Shown here: piece after piece, positions 8,040 to 16,915 of the stretch | How the letters are laid out: each line of letters begins with the position of its first letter | How positions within the stretch are numbered: position 1 is the stretch's first letter | NCBI RefSeq assembly: GCF_036421855.1 | Contig: NZ_JAZGOK010000001.1 | From: Georgenia_B sunbinii | GTDB lineage: Bacteria; Actinomycetota; Actinomycetes; Actinomycetales; Actinomycetaceae | Length of the DNA: 64,000 nucleotides | Direction: 5' to 3' (one strand) | The notes under the pieces: model-generated | The model's input: the letters and a program-made list of their open reading frames with translations, nothing else | The model's database searches: none | Told to the model about the DNA's origin: nothing | Made by a program: the position numbers and the translations under genes

Positions 8040-9208
8040 GACTGCTCCCCCGGCACCGGCAGGCTCACCGAGACCACCGTGCCGCGCCCCGGCGCCGAGT
8101 CCACCGCCATCGTGCCGTGCAGCGCCAGCGCCCTGGAGCGCATCGTCGTCAGGCCGAAGCCGCGCGTCGCCGGGTCGAAGCCCACGCCGTCGTCAGCGAC
8201 CTCGAGCCGGACGGCACCGTCGGCACCGTCGAGGGTGAGCCGCGCCCGGGTCGCACCGGCGTGCTGGACGACGTTCGCCAGCGCCGACTGCGCCACGCGT
8301 AGCAGCGCGACCTCGTGGCTGGTCGGCAGGTCGAGATGCTCGCCGGACACCACGACGGCAGTCGGCATCCCGGTGTCCGTGGTCGCGGCCGCCAGCCGCT
8401 CCAGGGCAGCCGGCAACGCCCCGTCGTCCAGCCCCGGCGGCGTCTCGTCACGGACGAAGCGCCGGGCCTCAGCAAGGTTGTCCACCGCGGCCTCCCGGGC
8501 GCGGGTGATGTGGCGGGCCGCGTCGTCGGGCCGGTCCGGCAGCGCCCGTTCGGCCGCCCGCAGGAGGAGCTGGATGCTCGACAGGCCTTGGGCGAGGGTG
8601 TCGTGGATCTCCCGGGCGAGGCGCTCCCGCTCGGTGAGCATCCCGGCCGCCCGTTCGGCGGCAGCGAGCTCCGCGCGGGTCTCGGTGAGCTCGACGATGA
8701 GCCGCCGGCGGGCGTCGCTCTCCCGGTACAGCGCCTGGTAACCAAGGACCGTGGCGACGGCGACCGCCGCTCCCAGCACCGGTCCGACGACCATCGGTCC
8801 GGTCAGCGCGTGCTGGTGCCAGCCGAAGCCGGCGACCGCCGCGACCGTCGTCGCCATCACGGCCGGCAGCCCGGCGCGCAGCGGCAGCAGGTGGAGCTGG
8901 AGGAAGAACAGCGGGAACGCGAGCCACACGGCGTCGGCGGAGAGCACGAGGAGGACGAGCCAGCACAGGGAGACGGCCGCCAGCCACAGCGCGGCGGCGC
9001 GCACGGACCGGCGGACGGCCGGCAGCAGCGCCCCGGCGGCGTAGACGACCATCGTGGCGACCGCCGACGCGACGACGGCGCCCACGCCCAGCACCTGCGA
9101 CTGCCCGGACACGGCGCGCAGCACCGCGAGCCCGAGCATGGCGATGACGAGCAGGTGCAGGCACAGCCGCAGCACCCGCAGCACGGGGGTCAGCGCGTCG
9201 GGGTTCAC
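8036..9208 (-). CDS. Sensor histidine kinase (HisKA_3 family)
   Basis: A 390-residue membrane kinase partnered with the adjacent NarL-type regulator. About five or six hydrophobic helices fill residues 10-160 with almost no extracytoplasmic loops, so the input may be a membrane or intramembrane signal. The HisKA_3 dimerisation helix carries His202 in REIHDTLAQGLSS. The HATPase domain follows (VQHAGATRARLTL, VADDGVGFDPATRGFGLTTM). GTG at 9208 is selected because it begins a plausible N-terminus, has a G-rich site (GGGGACC) just upstream and a TACGCT hexamer at 9218-9223. The architecture resembles LiaS/DesK-type kinases that control ABC exporters. Confidence 0.9.
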   Translation of the reverse strand: MNPDALTPVLRVLRLCLHLLVIAMLGLAVLRAVSGQSQVLGVGAVVASAVATMVVYAAGALLPAVRRSVRAAALWLAAVSLCWLVLLVLSADAVWLAFPLFFLQLHLLPLRAGLPAVMATTVAAVAGFGWHQHALTGPMVVGPVLGAAVAVATVLGYQALYRESDARRRLIVELTETRAELAAAERAAGMLTERERLAREIHDTLAQGLSSIQLLLRAAERALPDRPDDAARHITRAREAAVDNLAEARRFVRDETPPGLDDGALPAALERLAAATTDTGMPTAVVVSGEHLDLPTSHEVALLRVAQSALANVVQHAGATRARLTLDGADGAVRLEVADDGVGFDPATRGFGLTTMRSRALALHGTMAVDSAPGRGTVVSVSLPVPGEQS

Positions 9209-9388
9209 AAGGTCCCCAGCGTAGGCACCGGCCGGCCCGACGGCATCGGCCGAAAGGTGTAGCGACCGCACCACCCTGCGGCGCCCGGGAAGCAACCACC
9301 CGCCCGATGCCGGCTCACGGCCCTGCCGCGCAGGCTGGATGCAGCGCCGGGGAACCGCCCCGGCCACCGACAGTGAGGAGGGCCGCTC
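9209..9388. promoter_or_regulatory. Divergent control region between histidine kinase and ABC exporter
   Basis: A 180-base non-coding gap separating two divergent operons. On the minus strand TACGCT (9218-9223) is a possible -10 for the kinase. On the plus side a GAGGAGG-type ribosome binding site lies just before the permease GTG. This is the natural place for the response regulator to bind, but I could not pick out a convincing inverted repeat. Confidence 0.5.
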
Positions 9389-10456
9389 GTGTTCCTGGCC
9401 TGGAGAGACCTGCGATTCGCCAAGGGGCGGTTCGCACTCATGGGGGCCGTCGTCGTGCTCATCACCGTGCTCGTCGGGCTGGTCTCCGGACTGACCGCCG
9501 GCCTGGCGCGCCAGAGCACGTCGGCGATCACCGACCTGCCCGCCGACCACCTCGCCTTCGCGGCCCCGGCCGACGGCGAGGACATCTCGTTCACCGCCTC
9601 GACCGTCGAGGAGGCCACCTGGCTGTCCTGGGCCGAGCAGCCCGGCGTGACCGAGGCCGAGCCGGTCGCCGTTGCCACCGCTCGGGCCGAGGCCGACGGC
9701 GTCACCGCGAGCGTGTCGACCTTCGGCGTCCTGCCCGGCTCCGGGCTGGCGCCCGGCGACGTCACCACCGGCTCCGTCGTCCTGTCGACCACGGCGGCCG
9801 AGGACCTCGGCGCCGCCGTCGGTGACACCGTGGCGATCGCCGGCACCGACCTCACCGTGGCCGCCGTGGCGGGCGACGACTCCTACAGCCACACCCCGGT
9901 GGTGTGGGCGGCGCTCGAGGACGTCCAGCAGCCTGGGCACGACGGCCCGCCGGCAGCCACCGTGGTCGCGCTGCAGACCACCGACGCCGCCGACCTCGCA
10001 GCCGTCGACGCCGAGCTCGGCACCGCGACCGTCAGCCGCGCCGACTCGCTCAGCGCGATCGGCTCCTACACCTCGGAGAACGGCTCGCTGCAGCTCATGC
10101 GCGGGTTCCTGTTCGCGATCTCCGCGCTCGTCATCGGGGCGTTCTTCACGGTGTGGACCATCCAGCGCAGCGGCGACGTCGCGGTGCTCAAGGCCCTCGG
10201 CGCCTCGACCTCCTACCTGCTGCGCGACGCCCTCGGCCAGGCCGCGGTGCTCCTCGCGCTCGGTACCGGGCTGGGAACGGCGATCGTCGCCGGGCTCGGT
10301 CTGCTCGTCGGCGGCGCCGTGCCATTCGTCCTCAGCGTCACCACGACGCTGCTGCCCGCCGTCGTCCTCATCGTCCTCGGTGTCCTCGGCGCGGCCCTCG
10401 CCATCCGCCGGATCACCTCCGTCGACCCCCTCACCGCACTTGGGAGCGCCCGATGA
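9389..10456 (+). CDS. FtsX/MacB-type ABC transporter permease
   Basis: A 355-residue permease of the MacB/LolC class. It has one N-terminal helix (about 14-36, LMGAVVVLITVLVGLVSGL), a large extracytoplasmic domain (about 37-235) and three C-terminal helices of the FtsX domain (about 238-258, 285-310 and 315-340) ending with DPLTALGSAR. Proteins of this class act in mechanotransmission or export of peptides and lipoproteins, often in antibiotic or envelope stress. GTG start with GAGGAGG upstream. The ATPase gene overlaps its stop by four bases. The divergent two-component system probably controls it. Confidence 0.88.
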   Translation: MFLAWRDLRFAKGRFALMGAVVVLITVLVGLVSGLTAGLARQSTSAITDLPADHLAFAAPADGEDISFTASTVEEATWLSWAEQPGVTEAEPVAVATARAEADGVTASVSTFGVLPGSGLAPGDVTTGSVVLSTTAAEDLGAAVGDTVAIAGTDLTVAAVAGDDSYSHTPVVWAALEDVQQPGHDGPPAATVVALQTTDAADLAAVDAELGTATVSRADSLSAIGSYTSENGSLQLMRGFLFAISALVIGAFFTVWTIQRSGDVAVLKALGASTSYLLRDALGQAAVLLALGTGLGTAIVAGLGLLVGGAVPFVLSVTTTLLPAVVLIVLGVLGAALAIRRITSVDPLTALGSAR

Positions 10457-11175
10457 CCCTCACCCTGTCCCACGTCACCCTCACCTACCCCGACGGACCG
10501 TCCCGGCTGACGGCGGTCGACGACGTCACGCTCGACGTCCCCGCCGGCACCATGACCGCACTGGTCGGGCCGTCGGGCTCGGGCAAGTCGAGCCTGCTCG
10601 CGGTCGCGGCCACGCTGATCACGCCGGACTCCGGGCAGGTGGTCGTCGCCGGCACCGACACCACGGGCCTCGACCGCGGCGAGCTGACCGAGCTGCGCCG
10701 GGCACGCATCGGCACGATCTTCCAGCAGCCCAACCTGCTGCCGTCGCTGACGGCCGTGGAGCAGCTGCAGGTGGTCGCCCACCTCGCCGGGAAGTCAGCC
10801 TCGGCGGCCCGGGCGCGCGGCCTGGAGCTGCTCGACGCCGTCGGCATGGTCGACCGCGCCGACCACCGTCCCCACCAGCTCTCCGGCGGTCAGCGGCAGC
10901 GGGTGAACATCGCCCGGGCGCTGATGAACGAGCCGTCGGTGATGCTCGTCGACGAGCCGACGAGCGCGCTGGACCACGAGCGCGGCGCTGCCGTGCTGGA
11001 GCTCTTGACCAGGCTGACCCGCGAGCAGGGCACTGCCACGGTGCTCGTCACCCACGACCACTCCCAGCTGGGAGGCGTCGATGCCGTCGTCGAGATCCAC
11101 GACGGCCGGCTCACCAGCCGCAGCGAGCTCAGTCGTTCAGGTGCTGGCGACGCCAGCGGATACCGGCCTCGATGA
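10453..11175 (+). CDS. ABC transporter ATP-binding protein (MacB/LolD type)
   Basis: A 240-residue ATPase partner of the preceding permease. Walker A GPSGSGKSS, Q-loop IFQQPNLLPS, signature LSGGQRQRVNIARAL, Walker B VMLVDEPTSAL and H-loop VLVTHDH are all intact. ATG overlaps the permease TGA by four bases. The last 47 bases of the gene overlap the 3' end of prfB on the other strand, so the C-terminal residues after about 225 (SRSELSRSGAGDASGYRPR) are likely an extension read through into prfB after a lost stop. Substrate unknown. Confidence 0.9.
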   Translation: MTLTLSHVTLTYPDGPSRLTAVDDVTLDVPAGTMTALVGPSGSGKSSLLAVAATLITPDSGQVVVAGTDTTGLDRGELTELRRARIGTIFQQPNLLPSLTAVEQLQVVAHLAGKSASAARARGLELLDAVGMVDRADHRPHQLSGGQRQRVNIARALMNEPSVMLVDEPTSALDHERGAAVLELLTRLTREQGTATVLVTHDHSQLGGVDAVVEIHDGRLTSRSELSRSGAGDASGYRPR

Positions 11176-12235
11176 AGTCGTCGATCTCGCCGTCGAACAC
11201 CGCGGACGGGTTGCCCTGCTCGTGCTCGGTGCGCAGGTCCTTGACCATCTGGTAGGGCTGCAGCACGTAGGAGCGCATCTGGTCGCCCCAGCTGGCCTTG
11301 ACGTCGCCGGCGAGCGCCTTCTTGGTGGCGTTCTCCTCCTCCTTGCGCTGCAGGAGCAGCCGGGACTGGAGCACCCGGAGGGCGGCGGCGCGGTTCTGGA
11401 TCTGGGACTTCTCGTCCTGCATCGACACCACGATCCCGGTGGGGATGTGAGTCATCCGCACCGCAGAGTCGGTGGTGTTGACGCTCTGCCCGCCGGGGCC
11501 GGAGGACCGGAACACGTCGACCTTGATCTCGTTCTCCGGGATCTCGACGCTATCGGTGCTCTCGATGAGCGGGATGACCTCGACGGCGGCGAAGGAGGTC
11601 TGGCGCCGGCCCTGGTTGTCGAACGGCGAGATGCGCACCAGCCGGTGGGTGCCGGCCTCGACCGACAGCGTGCCGTAGGCGTAGGGCGCCTGGACCTCGA
11701 AGGTCACCGACTTCAGGCCGGCCTCCTCCGCGTAGGAGGTGTCCATCACCTTGGTCGAGTAGCCGTTGCGCTCGGCCCAGCGCAGGTACATCCGCAGGAG
11801 CATCTCGGCGAAGTCGGCGGCGTCGACGCCGCCGGCTCCGGCGCGGATGGTCACCACGGCGTCACGGACGTCATACTCGCCGGAGAGCAGGGTGCGCACC
11901 TCCAGCTCGCCCAGGGCCTTGCGCAGCGGACCGAGGTCCTTCTCGGCCTCGGCGAGGGTCTCGGCGTCGTCCTCCTCGGTGGCGAGCTCGACGAGTGCCT
12001 CGAGGTCGCCGATCCGCGTCTCCATCGTCTCCAGCCGCTCGAGCTCGTGCTGGGCGTGGGACAGCTGGCTGGTCACCGCCTGCGCGGCGTCCTGGTCGTC
12101 CCACAGGTCCGGGGCCGCGGCCTTCTCGGAGAGCTCGGCGATCTTCGCCCGGATCTGCTCGGGCTCCAGGACCGCGTTGATCTGACGGAGGGTCGAGCGC
12201 AGGTCACTGATCGCTGCGGAGAAGTCGGTAGCCAC
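11129..12235 (-). CDS. prfB: Peptide chain release factor 2
   Basis: RF2 recognises UGA and UAA stop codons and triggers peptide release. The 368-residue product has the tripeptide anticodon Ser-Pro-Phe (residues 203-205, RISPFDNQG) that defines RF2 rather than RF1, and the catalytic GGQ (248-250, SSGPGGQSVN). The GTG at 12235 is in frame throughout; there is no internal UGA frameshift site of the type that autoregulates prfB in many bacteria. A TAGCCT hexamer (12244-12249) lies 8 bases before the GTG, suggesting a leaderless transcript. Its 3' end is overlapped by the convergent ABC ATPase gene. Confidence 0.97.
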   Translation of the reverse strand: MATDFSAAISDLRSTLRQINAVLEPEQIRAKIAELSEKAAAPDLWDDQDAAQAVTSQLSHAQHELERLETMETRIGDLEALVELATEEDDAETLAEAEKDLGPLRKALGELEVRTLLSGEYDVRDAVVTIRAGAGGVDAADFAEMLLRMYLRWAERNGYSTKVMDTSYAEEAGLKSVTFEVQAPYAYGTLSVEAGTHRLVRISPFDNQGRRQTSFAAVEVIPLIESTDSVEIPENEIKVDVFRSSGPGGQSVNTTDSAVRMTHIPTGIVVSMQDEKSQIQNRAAALRVLQSRLLLQRKEEENATKKALAGDVKASWGDQMRSYVLQPYQMVKDLRTEHEQGNPSAVFDGEIDDFIEAGIRWRRQHLND

Positions 12236-12243
12236 AGTCCCCC

Positions 12244-12249
12244 AGGCTA
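12244..12249 (-). promoter_or_regulatory. Candidate leaderless -10 (TAGCCT) of prfB
   Basis: TAGCCT on the minus strand with 8 bases to the GTG start, in line with the TANNNT-to-start layout seen at other genes here. Confidence 0.5.
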
Positions 12250-12285
12250 CGCGATGTGCTCGGCCCCGCTGTGCGGGGTGGCTCC

Positions 12286-12429
12286 TCAGAGCGTGTAGAC
12301 GACCACCATCAGGCCGATGAGGAGCAGCGCGATGGCTGCTGAGACCGCCCGCCACCAGGGCGGTCGCACCGGGCGGTGCCGCTCGCTCTGCCACGGCAGG
12401 TCGTTCAGCTCAGGTGGGAGATCAGTCAT
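12286..12429 (-). CDS. 47-residue single-pass membrane protein coupled to MFS exporter
   Basis: A short gene beginning MTDLPPELNDLPWQSERH, with a polar, proline-rich cytosolic segment (1-25), two tryptophans at the membrane border (PPWWRAV) and one strongly hydrophobic helix (about 29-46, ending VVVYTL). The ATG overlaps the MFS stop by four bases (ATGA), the usual sign of translational coupling. No family is recognised. The size and topology fit a small accessory subunit or stability factor for the transporter, by analogy with small transporter-associated proteins such as AcrZ; that is inference. Intact frame and coupling make it more likely real than chance. Confidence 0.65.
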   Translation of the reverse strand: MTDLPPELNDLPWQSERHRPVRPPWWRAVSAAIALLLIGLMVVVYTL

Positions 12430-13658
12430 GGTGCGTCCATCCTGCCACCACCGCGGTAGGCCGGGGTGCCGACCGCGACGACGACGAGCGCGAGCGCGAC
12501 GACCCCGACGATGACGACCGACATCGCCACCGCGCCGTCGCCGATGACACCGACGAGCGGGCTGACGGTGCCGGCCACCCCGGACTGCACGGCACCGATG
12601 AGTGCGGCAGCCGAGCCGGCCCGCTCACCGTGGCGGCTGAGGGCCAGCGCTGTCGAGTTCGGCGGCACCACCGAGTTCACCGCGAGGATGAGCCACAGCG
12701 GCACCATCAGCCCGACGAGCCCGCCGAAGTCCTGCCAGGCGACGACGAGCAGCACCAAGGCAAGCAGGAGCACGAGCGGCACCGCGACCCGGATCATGTG
12801 CAGCGGCTCGAACCGTCGCACGAGCGCGGCGTTGACCTGGGCGCCGAGCACGAGACCGATCCCGTTGACCGCGAACAGCAGCGCGAACTGGGTCTCGTCC
12901 AGCCCGTACTCACCGCGGAAGACAAACGGTGAGCCGGCGACGTAGCTCATCAGCGCTCCCATGGCGAGACCGGGCAGCAGCGCCAGTGCCATGAACTGCC
13001 GGTCACGCAGCAGCAACCGGTAGCTGCGCAGGGCGCCTTTGGCGCCGTCGTCCCGGCGTTGGAAGTGCGGCAGGGTCTCGGGCAGGAAGCGCCAGATGAG
13101 GGCCATCAGCCCGACTCCGAGCAGCGCGAGGACCGCGAACACCATGCGCCAGTCGGAGACCTGGGCGATGAAGCCGCCGAAGGTCGGGGCGAGCAGCGGC
13201 GCGACCCCGACGACGAGCATCAGCCGGGAGAGGACCGCCGAGGCGGCGGCGCCGGTGTAGCGGTCGCGGATGACGGCCATCGCCGTCGTCATCGCCGAGG
13301 CGTTGCCGACGCCCTGGATGAGCCGGAGCACCAGCAGCGGCACGATGCCGGCGGCGAAGATGCACAGGATCGAGGCCACGACGTGCAGCGCGATCCCCAC
13401 CATCACTGGGCGGCGACGGCCGAACCGGTCGGAGATCGGGCCGATGAGCAGCTGGCCGACGGCGCCGCCGATGAGCACGCCGGTGATGGTCGCCTGGACG
13501 AGCGCCGGCGTGGTGTCGAGGTCGGTGGCGACCTCGGGCAGCGACGGCAGGTACATGTCGGTGGTCAGCGCCGGCAGCGCCGCCATCGCGCCCATGAGGA
13601 GCACGAACCTCGCGCTGGGTCGCGGGGCGGCTGGGACGAGGTTGCTCACGCGGGACAT
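12426..13658 (-). CDS. Bcr/CflA-family MFS multidrug efflux transporter
   Basis: A 410-residue, 12-helix proton-driven exporter. The N-terminal half carries the drug:H+ antiporter-1 motifs: TDMYLPSLPEVATDL in helix 1, and motif A as GQLLIGPISDRFGRRRPVM between helices 2 and 3. RLIQGVGNASAMTTAMAVIRDRY is the helix 4 region typical of Bcr/CflA members (bicyclomycin, chloramphenicol and similar compounds). The ATG at 13658 gives a normal cytosolic N-terminus before helix 1. It overlaps the downstream small membrane-protein gene and lies 23 bases beyond the adnB stop on the same strand. Confidence 0.92.
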   Translation of the reverse strand: MSRVSNLVPAAPRPSARFVLLMGAMAALPALTTDMYLPSLPEVATDLDTTPALVQATITGVLIGGAVGQLLIGPISDRFGRRRPVMVGIALHVVASILCIFAAGIVPLLVLRLIQGVGNASAMTTAMAVIRDRYTGAAASAVLSRLMLVVGVAPLLAPTFGGFIAQVSDWRMVFAVLALLGVGLMALIWRFLPETLPHFQRRDDGAKGALRSYRLLLRDRQFMALALLPGLAMGALMSYVAGSPFVFRGEYGLDETQFALLFAVNGIGLVLGAQVNAALVRRFEPLHMIRVAVPLVLLLALVLLVVAWQDFGGLVGLMVPLWLILAVNSVVPPNSTALALSRHGERAGSAAALIGAVQSGVAGTVSPLVGVIGDGAVAMSVVIVGVVALALVVVAVGTPAYRGGGRMDAP

Positions 13659-13681
13659 GGTCGCACCCGCGCGGGCCTGCG

Positions 13682-16600
13682 TCAGCCCGGAGCCGGGCTG
13701 CCGGCGCGCGCGACCGCCTCGAGCAGGCGCGCCTCGATCTGCTCCTCGGTCAGCCGGCCCGCCTCGACGGTGAGGTCGGGAGCGACGAAGTAGAACGCGG
13801 CGTGCACGTCGTCGAGCGGGGTGCCGGTGTGGCGGGCCCAGGCGAGCCGGTACAGCGCCAGCTGCAGCTCGCGCTGCGCGAGCGCCGTCTCGTCCCGGGG
13901 TGGGGCGCCGGTCTTCCAGTCGACGACGTGGGTGCCGAGATCGTCGTCGAACACGGCGTCGATCCGGCAGCGGATGACGGTGCCCGCGACCGGCGTCTCG
14001 AGGTCGACCTCGATGGCGACCGGGGTGCGGGCCGCCCACGGCGACGCCTCGAAGGTCCGCTTGAGGGCGGCGAGGTCCGGGACGTTCCCGGCGCCGCCGG
14101 TGCCGGCCGGCGGCGCGTCGGCGTCGAGGTCGAGCAGGGACGGAGCGCCGTAGAACTCCTCGACCCAGGCGTGGAACAGGTTGCCGACGGCGGCGTGCTC
14201 GCTGGGTGCGGTGGGCATCGGCCGGCGCCGGTCGAGGGCGAAGGCCTGCGGGTCGCCGGCGAGGCCGACCGCCGCGGAGGCCGACAGGTGGCTGCCGAGG
14301 CCGACGTCGAGCTCCGGTGCCCCGGCCGACGCCCGCTCGCGCAGCAGCAGGTCGGTGTCCCGCAGCCAGCGCCGGACGTCCGGGTCCGCCGGCGGCGGCT
14401 CGGTGGCCGCGTCCGGGGCGACGCCGCGGACGGCGGCGGCCGCCATCTCGGTCCGGTCGCGCCGCGCACCGAGCGGGTCGAACGGCCACGCAGCGGTCTG
14501 CGCCTCCTCGAGGTCCGGGTTGGTGGCATCGGCCGGCGGCGGCTCGGTCCACGCGAGGGCGCCGTCGAGGTCCTCGACCAGGCCGAGGTCACGAGGGCCT
14601 GCGACGAAGCGCGAGGGCGGCAGCGGCTTCTTCCCGGCGCGGAACCACGAGCCGGTGAGCAGCAGGGTGTGCTTGGCGCGGGTGACCGCGACGTAGGCCA
14701 GGCGTCGTTCCTCGGCAACGGCGTGGGTGCCGACGGCGCGGCGGAGCTCCAGCAGCGCGTCACGGACGTCGGCATGGCTGCCGGCCCCATCGAGATCGAG
14801 CAGCGGCAGGCTGGGCTCGTCACCGCGCAGCGGGTAGGGCAGGGTGCGGCGGTCGGTGAGCCAGCCGGCGGCGCTCACCGCACCGGAGTTCTTCGGGGCG
14901 CCGGCGTAGCTGGGGAACTGGGACTCGACGAGGCCGGTGACGGCGACGACGTCCCACTCGAGCCCCTTGGCGGCGTGGATGGTGAGTACCTGGACGGCGC
15001 CGGGCTCCGGGTCGGAGTCGACCGGCTCGAGCCCGCGTTCTCGCTTGTCGGCCACGTCCAGCCAGCCGAGGAACGCCCCCAGCTGGGCGCCGTCGGCGTC
15101 GGCCGCGAAGCCGGCGGCGACGTCGACGAATGCGTCGAGGTCGGCCCTGGCGTGGGCCCGGGACCGGCCGGCGCGCGCCGCCACCTCGATGTCGAGGCCC
15201 ATGAGCGTGATGGCGTGGGAGACCAGCTCGGGCAGCGAGAGGTAGGACGCCGAGCGCAGCTGGCGCAGCAGGTCGCCGGTGCGCCGTACCCGGTCCGCGC
15301 CGGCCGGGCTGAGGCTCGCCCCGCCGGGCGACCGCCACGAGGGCTCCGGGGGGTGGTCGACGGCCTCGACGAGGCTGCTCTCGCCGCGGGCCTCCTGGCC
15401 GGCGAGGTGCCGTGCCCAGGCGGCGAGCACGTGCAGGTCCCGCGGCCCGACCCGGGCGCTGGTGAGCAGCCGCATCACCGAGTCGCCGCGGGCGGCGTCG
15501 TGGGCGGCCTCGAGGGCGGCCCGGAGGTCGACGATCTCGGGCGTGGAGAGCAGCCCGCCGAGGCCGACGACCTCGACCGGCACGCCGCGCTCCTCGAGGG
15601 CGGCGACGACGGCGCCGAACTGCGAGCGCGCCCGGCACAGCACCGCGGCGGTGCTGGTCGTGCCCGGCCGCCACCACCGGGCGAAGAAGTCCGCGACGCC
15701 GGTGGCTTCCTCCGCCGCGGCGGCGGGGTAGCCGGCGAGCACCTGGCCGCGCTCCGCGCCGGGGCGGGGCACCAGCTCGGGGACGTCGACGTGCGGGGCC
15801 CGCGACGCGGGGTCGGGCACCCGCAGTGGCGCCGAGATGGCGTTGGCGACGTCGAGCACCGCGGTCTCGTTGCGCCACGACGTACGCAGGTAGCGCGTGG
15901 GGGTGCGCTGCTGCCCGGCCCGGCCGAGGCTGGGGAAGTGGTCGGGGAACTCGGCGAGCGCGGCGGCCGCCGCCCCGCGCCAGCCGTAGATCGCCTGGTT
16001 GGGGTCGCCGACCGCGGTCACCGGGTGCCCGTCGCCGAAGATCGTGGCGAGCAGCCGCAGCTGGGCGACCGAGGTGTCCTGGTACTCGTCGAGCAGCACG
16101 AGCCGGTACTGCTCACGCAGCGCGGCACCGACGGCCGGCACCTCGACGGCGATCCTGGCGGCGAGGGCGACCTGGTCGCCGAAGTCCATGACGCCGCGGT
16201 CCCGCTTGGCCCGGGTGTAGGCGTCGACGACGTCGAGCACGGCGATCCGCTCGCGCAGCGCGGCGACCACCTTGACGGTGTCGGCGTAGGGCGCCTTGCG
16301 CGACGGGTCGTGGATCGCGGTGAGGGAGTCGACGAGGTCGGTGAGCTGCTCGCGGGCGTCGTCGGTGGACAGCAGGTGCTCCGACAGCGCCCCGGAGAGC
16401 GAGAGCACCACCTCGGTGACGGTCGCGGGGGTGGCGTCGGTGTCGAGCGCGTCGTGCCAGCCCTGGACCACGGAGTCCGCGAGCTGCCAGGCGCCGGCCT
16501 CGGTGACCAGCCGGGTGTCGGGGTCGGCGCCGACGCGCAGCGCGTGCTCCTTGGCGATGTCGGCCGCGAAGGAGTTGTAGGTGGCGATGGTCGGGCGGTC

Positions 16601-16915
16601 GACGTCGAACCCGCCGGCGCCGGCCGGCCCGATGGCGCCCGAGCGGCGCAGCTGGCGCAGCCGCAGCCGGACCCGGTCGGACAGCTCGGCGGCGGCCTTG
16701 CGGGTGAAGGTCAGGCCGAGCACCTCGTCGGCCCGGACGTCGCCGTTCGCGATGTGGAACACCACCCGCGCGGACATCGTCTCGGTCTTGCCTGACCCCG
16801 CGCCGGCGACGACGAGCTGCGGGGCGAGCGGTGCGGTGATGACCGCCTGCTGCTCCTCGGTGGGGACGTGCTGGCCGAGCGCCTCGGCGATCTGCTGCGG
16901 GCTGAGCCTGGTCAC
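13682..16915 (-). CDS. adnB: AdnB: UvrD-like helicase with RecB-type nuclease
   Basis: Large subunit of the AdnAB helicase-nuclease that resects double-strand breaks in actinobacteria. The 1077-residue product has an N-terminal UvrD/Rep motor with Walker A AGAGSGKT (37-44), motif Ia GLTFTRKAAAEL, motif II DEYQD (276-280), motif III GDPNQAIYGWRG, motif V LTIHAAKGLEWD and motif VI YVAVTRAK. A C-terminal RecB-like nuclease follows, with GNLFHAWVEEF, RCRIDAVF, VVDWKTG and ELQLALY (about 985-1022). All catalytic residues look present. GTG at 16915 overlaps the adnA stop by four bases. In mycobacteria AdnB is the lead motor. No Fe-S cysteine set is seen here, unlike AdnA. Confidence 0.93.
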   Translation of the reverse strand: MTRLSPQQIAEALGQHVPTEEQQAVITAPLAPQLVVAGAGSGKTETMSARVVFHIANGDVRADEVLGLTFTRKAAAELSDRVRLRLRQLRRSGAIGPAGAGGFDVDRPTIATYNSFAADIAKEHALRVGADPDTRLVTEAGAWQLADSVVQGWHDALDTDATPATVTEVVLSLSGALSEHLLSTDDAREQLTDLVDSLTAIHDPSRKAPYADTVKVVAALRERIAVLDVVDAYTRAKRDRGVMDFGDQVALAARIAVEVPAVGAALREQYRLVLLDEYQDTSVAQLRLLATIFGDGHPVTAVGDPNQAIYGWRGAAAAALAEFPDHFPSLGRAGQQRTPTRYLRTSWRNETAVLDVANAISAPLRVPDPASRAPHVDVPELVPRPGAERGQVLAGYPAAAAEEATGVADFFARWWRPGTTSTAAVLCRARSQFGAVVAALEERGVPVEVVGLGGLLSTPEIVDLRAALEAAHDAARGDSVMRLLTSARVGPRDLHVLAAWARHLAGQEARGESSLVEAVDHPPEPSWRSPGGASLSPAGADRVRRTGDLLRQLRSASYLSLPELVSHAITLMGLDIEVAARAGRSRAHARADLDAFVDVAAGFAADADGAQLGAFLGWLDVADKRERGLEPVDSDPEPGAVQVLTIHAAKGLEWDVVAVTGLVESQFPSYAGAPKNSGAVSAAGWLTDRRTLPYPLRGDEPSLPLLDLDGAGSHADVRDALLELRRAVGTHAVAEERRLAYVAVTRAKHTLLLTGSWFRAGKKPLPPSRFVAGPRDLGLVEDLDGALAWTEPPPADATNPDLEEAQTAAWPFDPLGARRDRTEMAAAAVRGVAPDAATEPPPADPDVRRWLRDTDLLLRERASAGAPELDVGLGSHLSASAAVGLAGDPQAFALDRRRPMPTAPSEHAAVGNLFHAWVEEFYGAPSLLDLDADAPPAGTGGAGNVPDLAALKRTFEASPWAARTPVAIEVDLETPVAGTVIRCRIDAVFDDDLGTHVVDWKTGAPPRDETALAQRELQLALYRLAWARHTGTPLDDVHAAFYFVAPDLTVEAGRLTEEQIEARLLEAVARAGSPAPG

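Noticed and set aside
11129..12235. Programmed frameshift in prfB
   Set aside because: The coding frame is continuous from GTG to stop with no early in-frame UGA.
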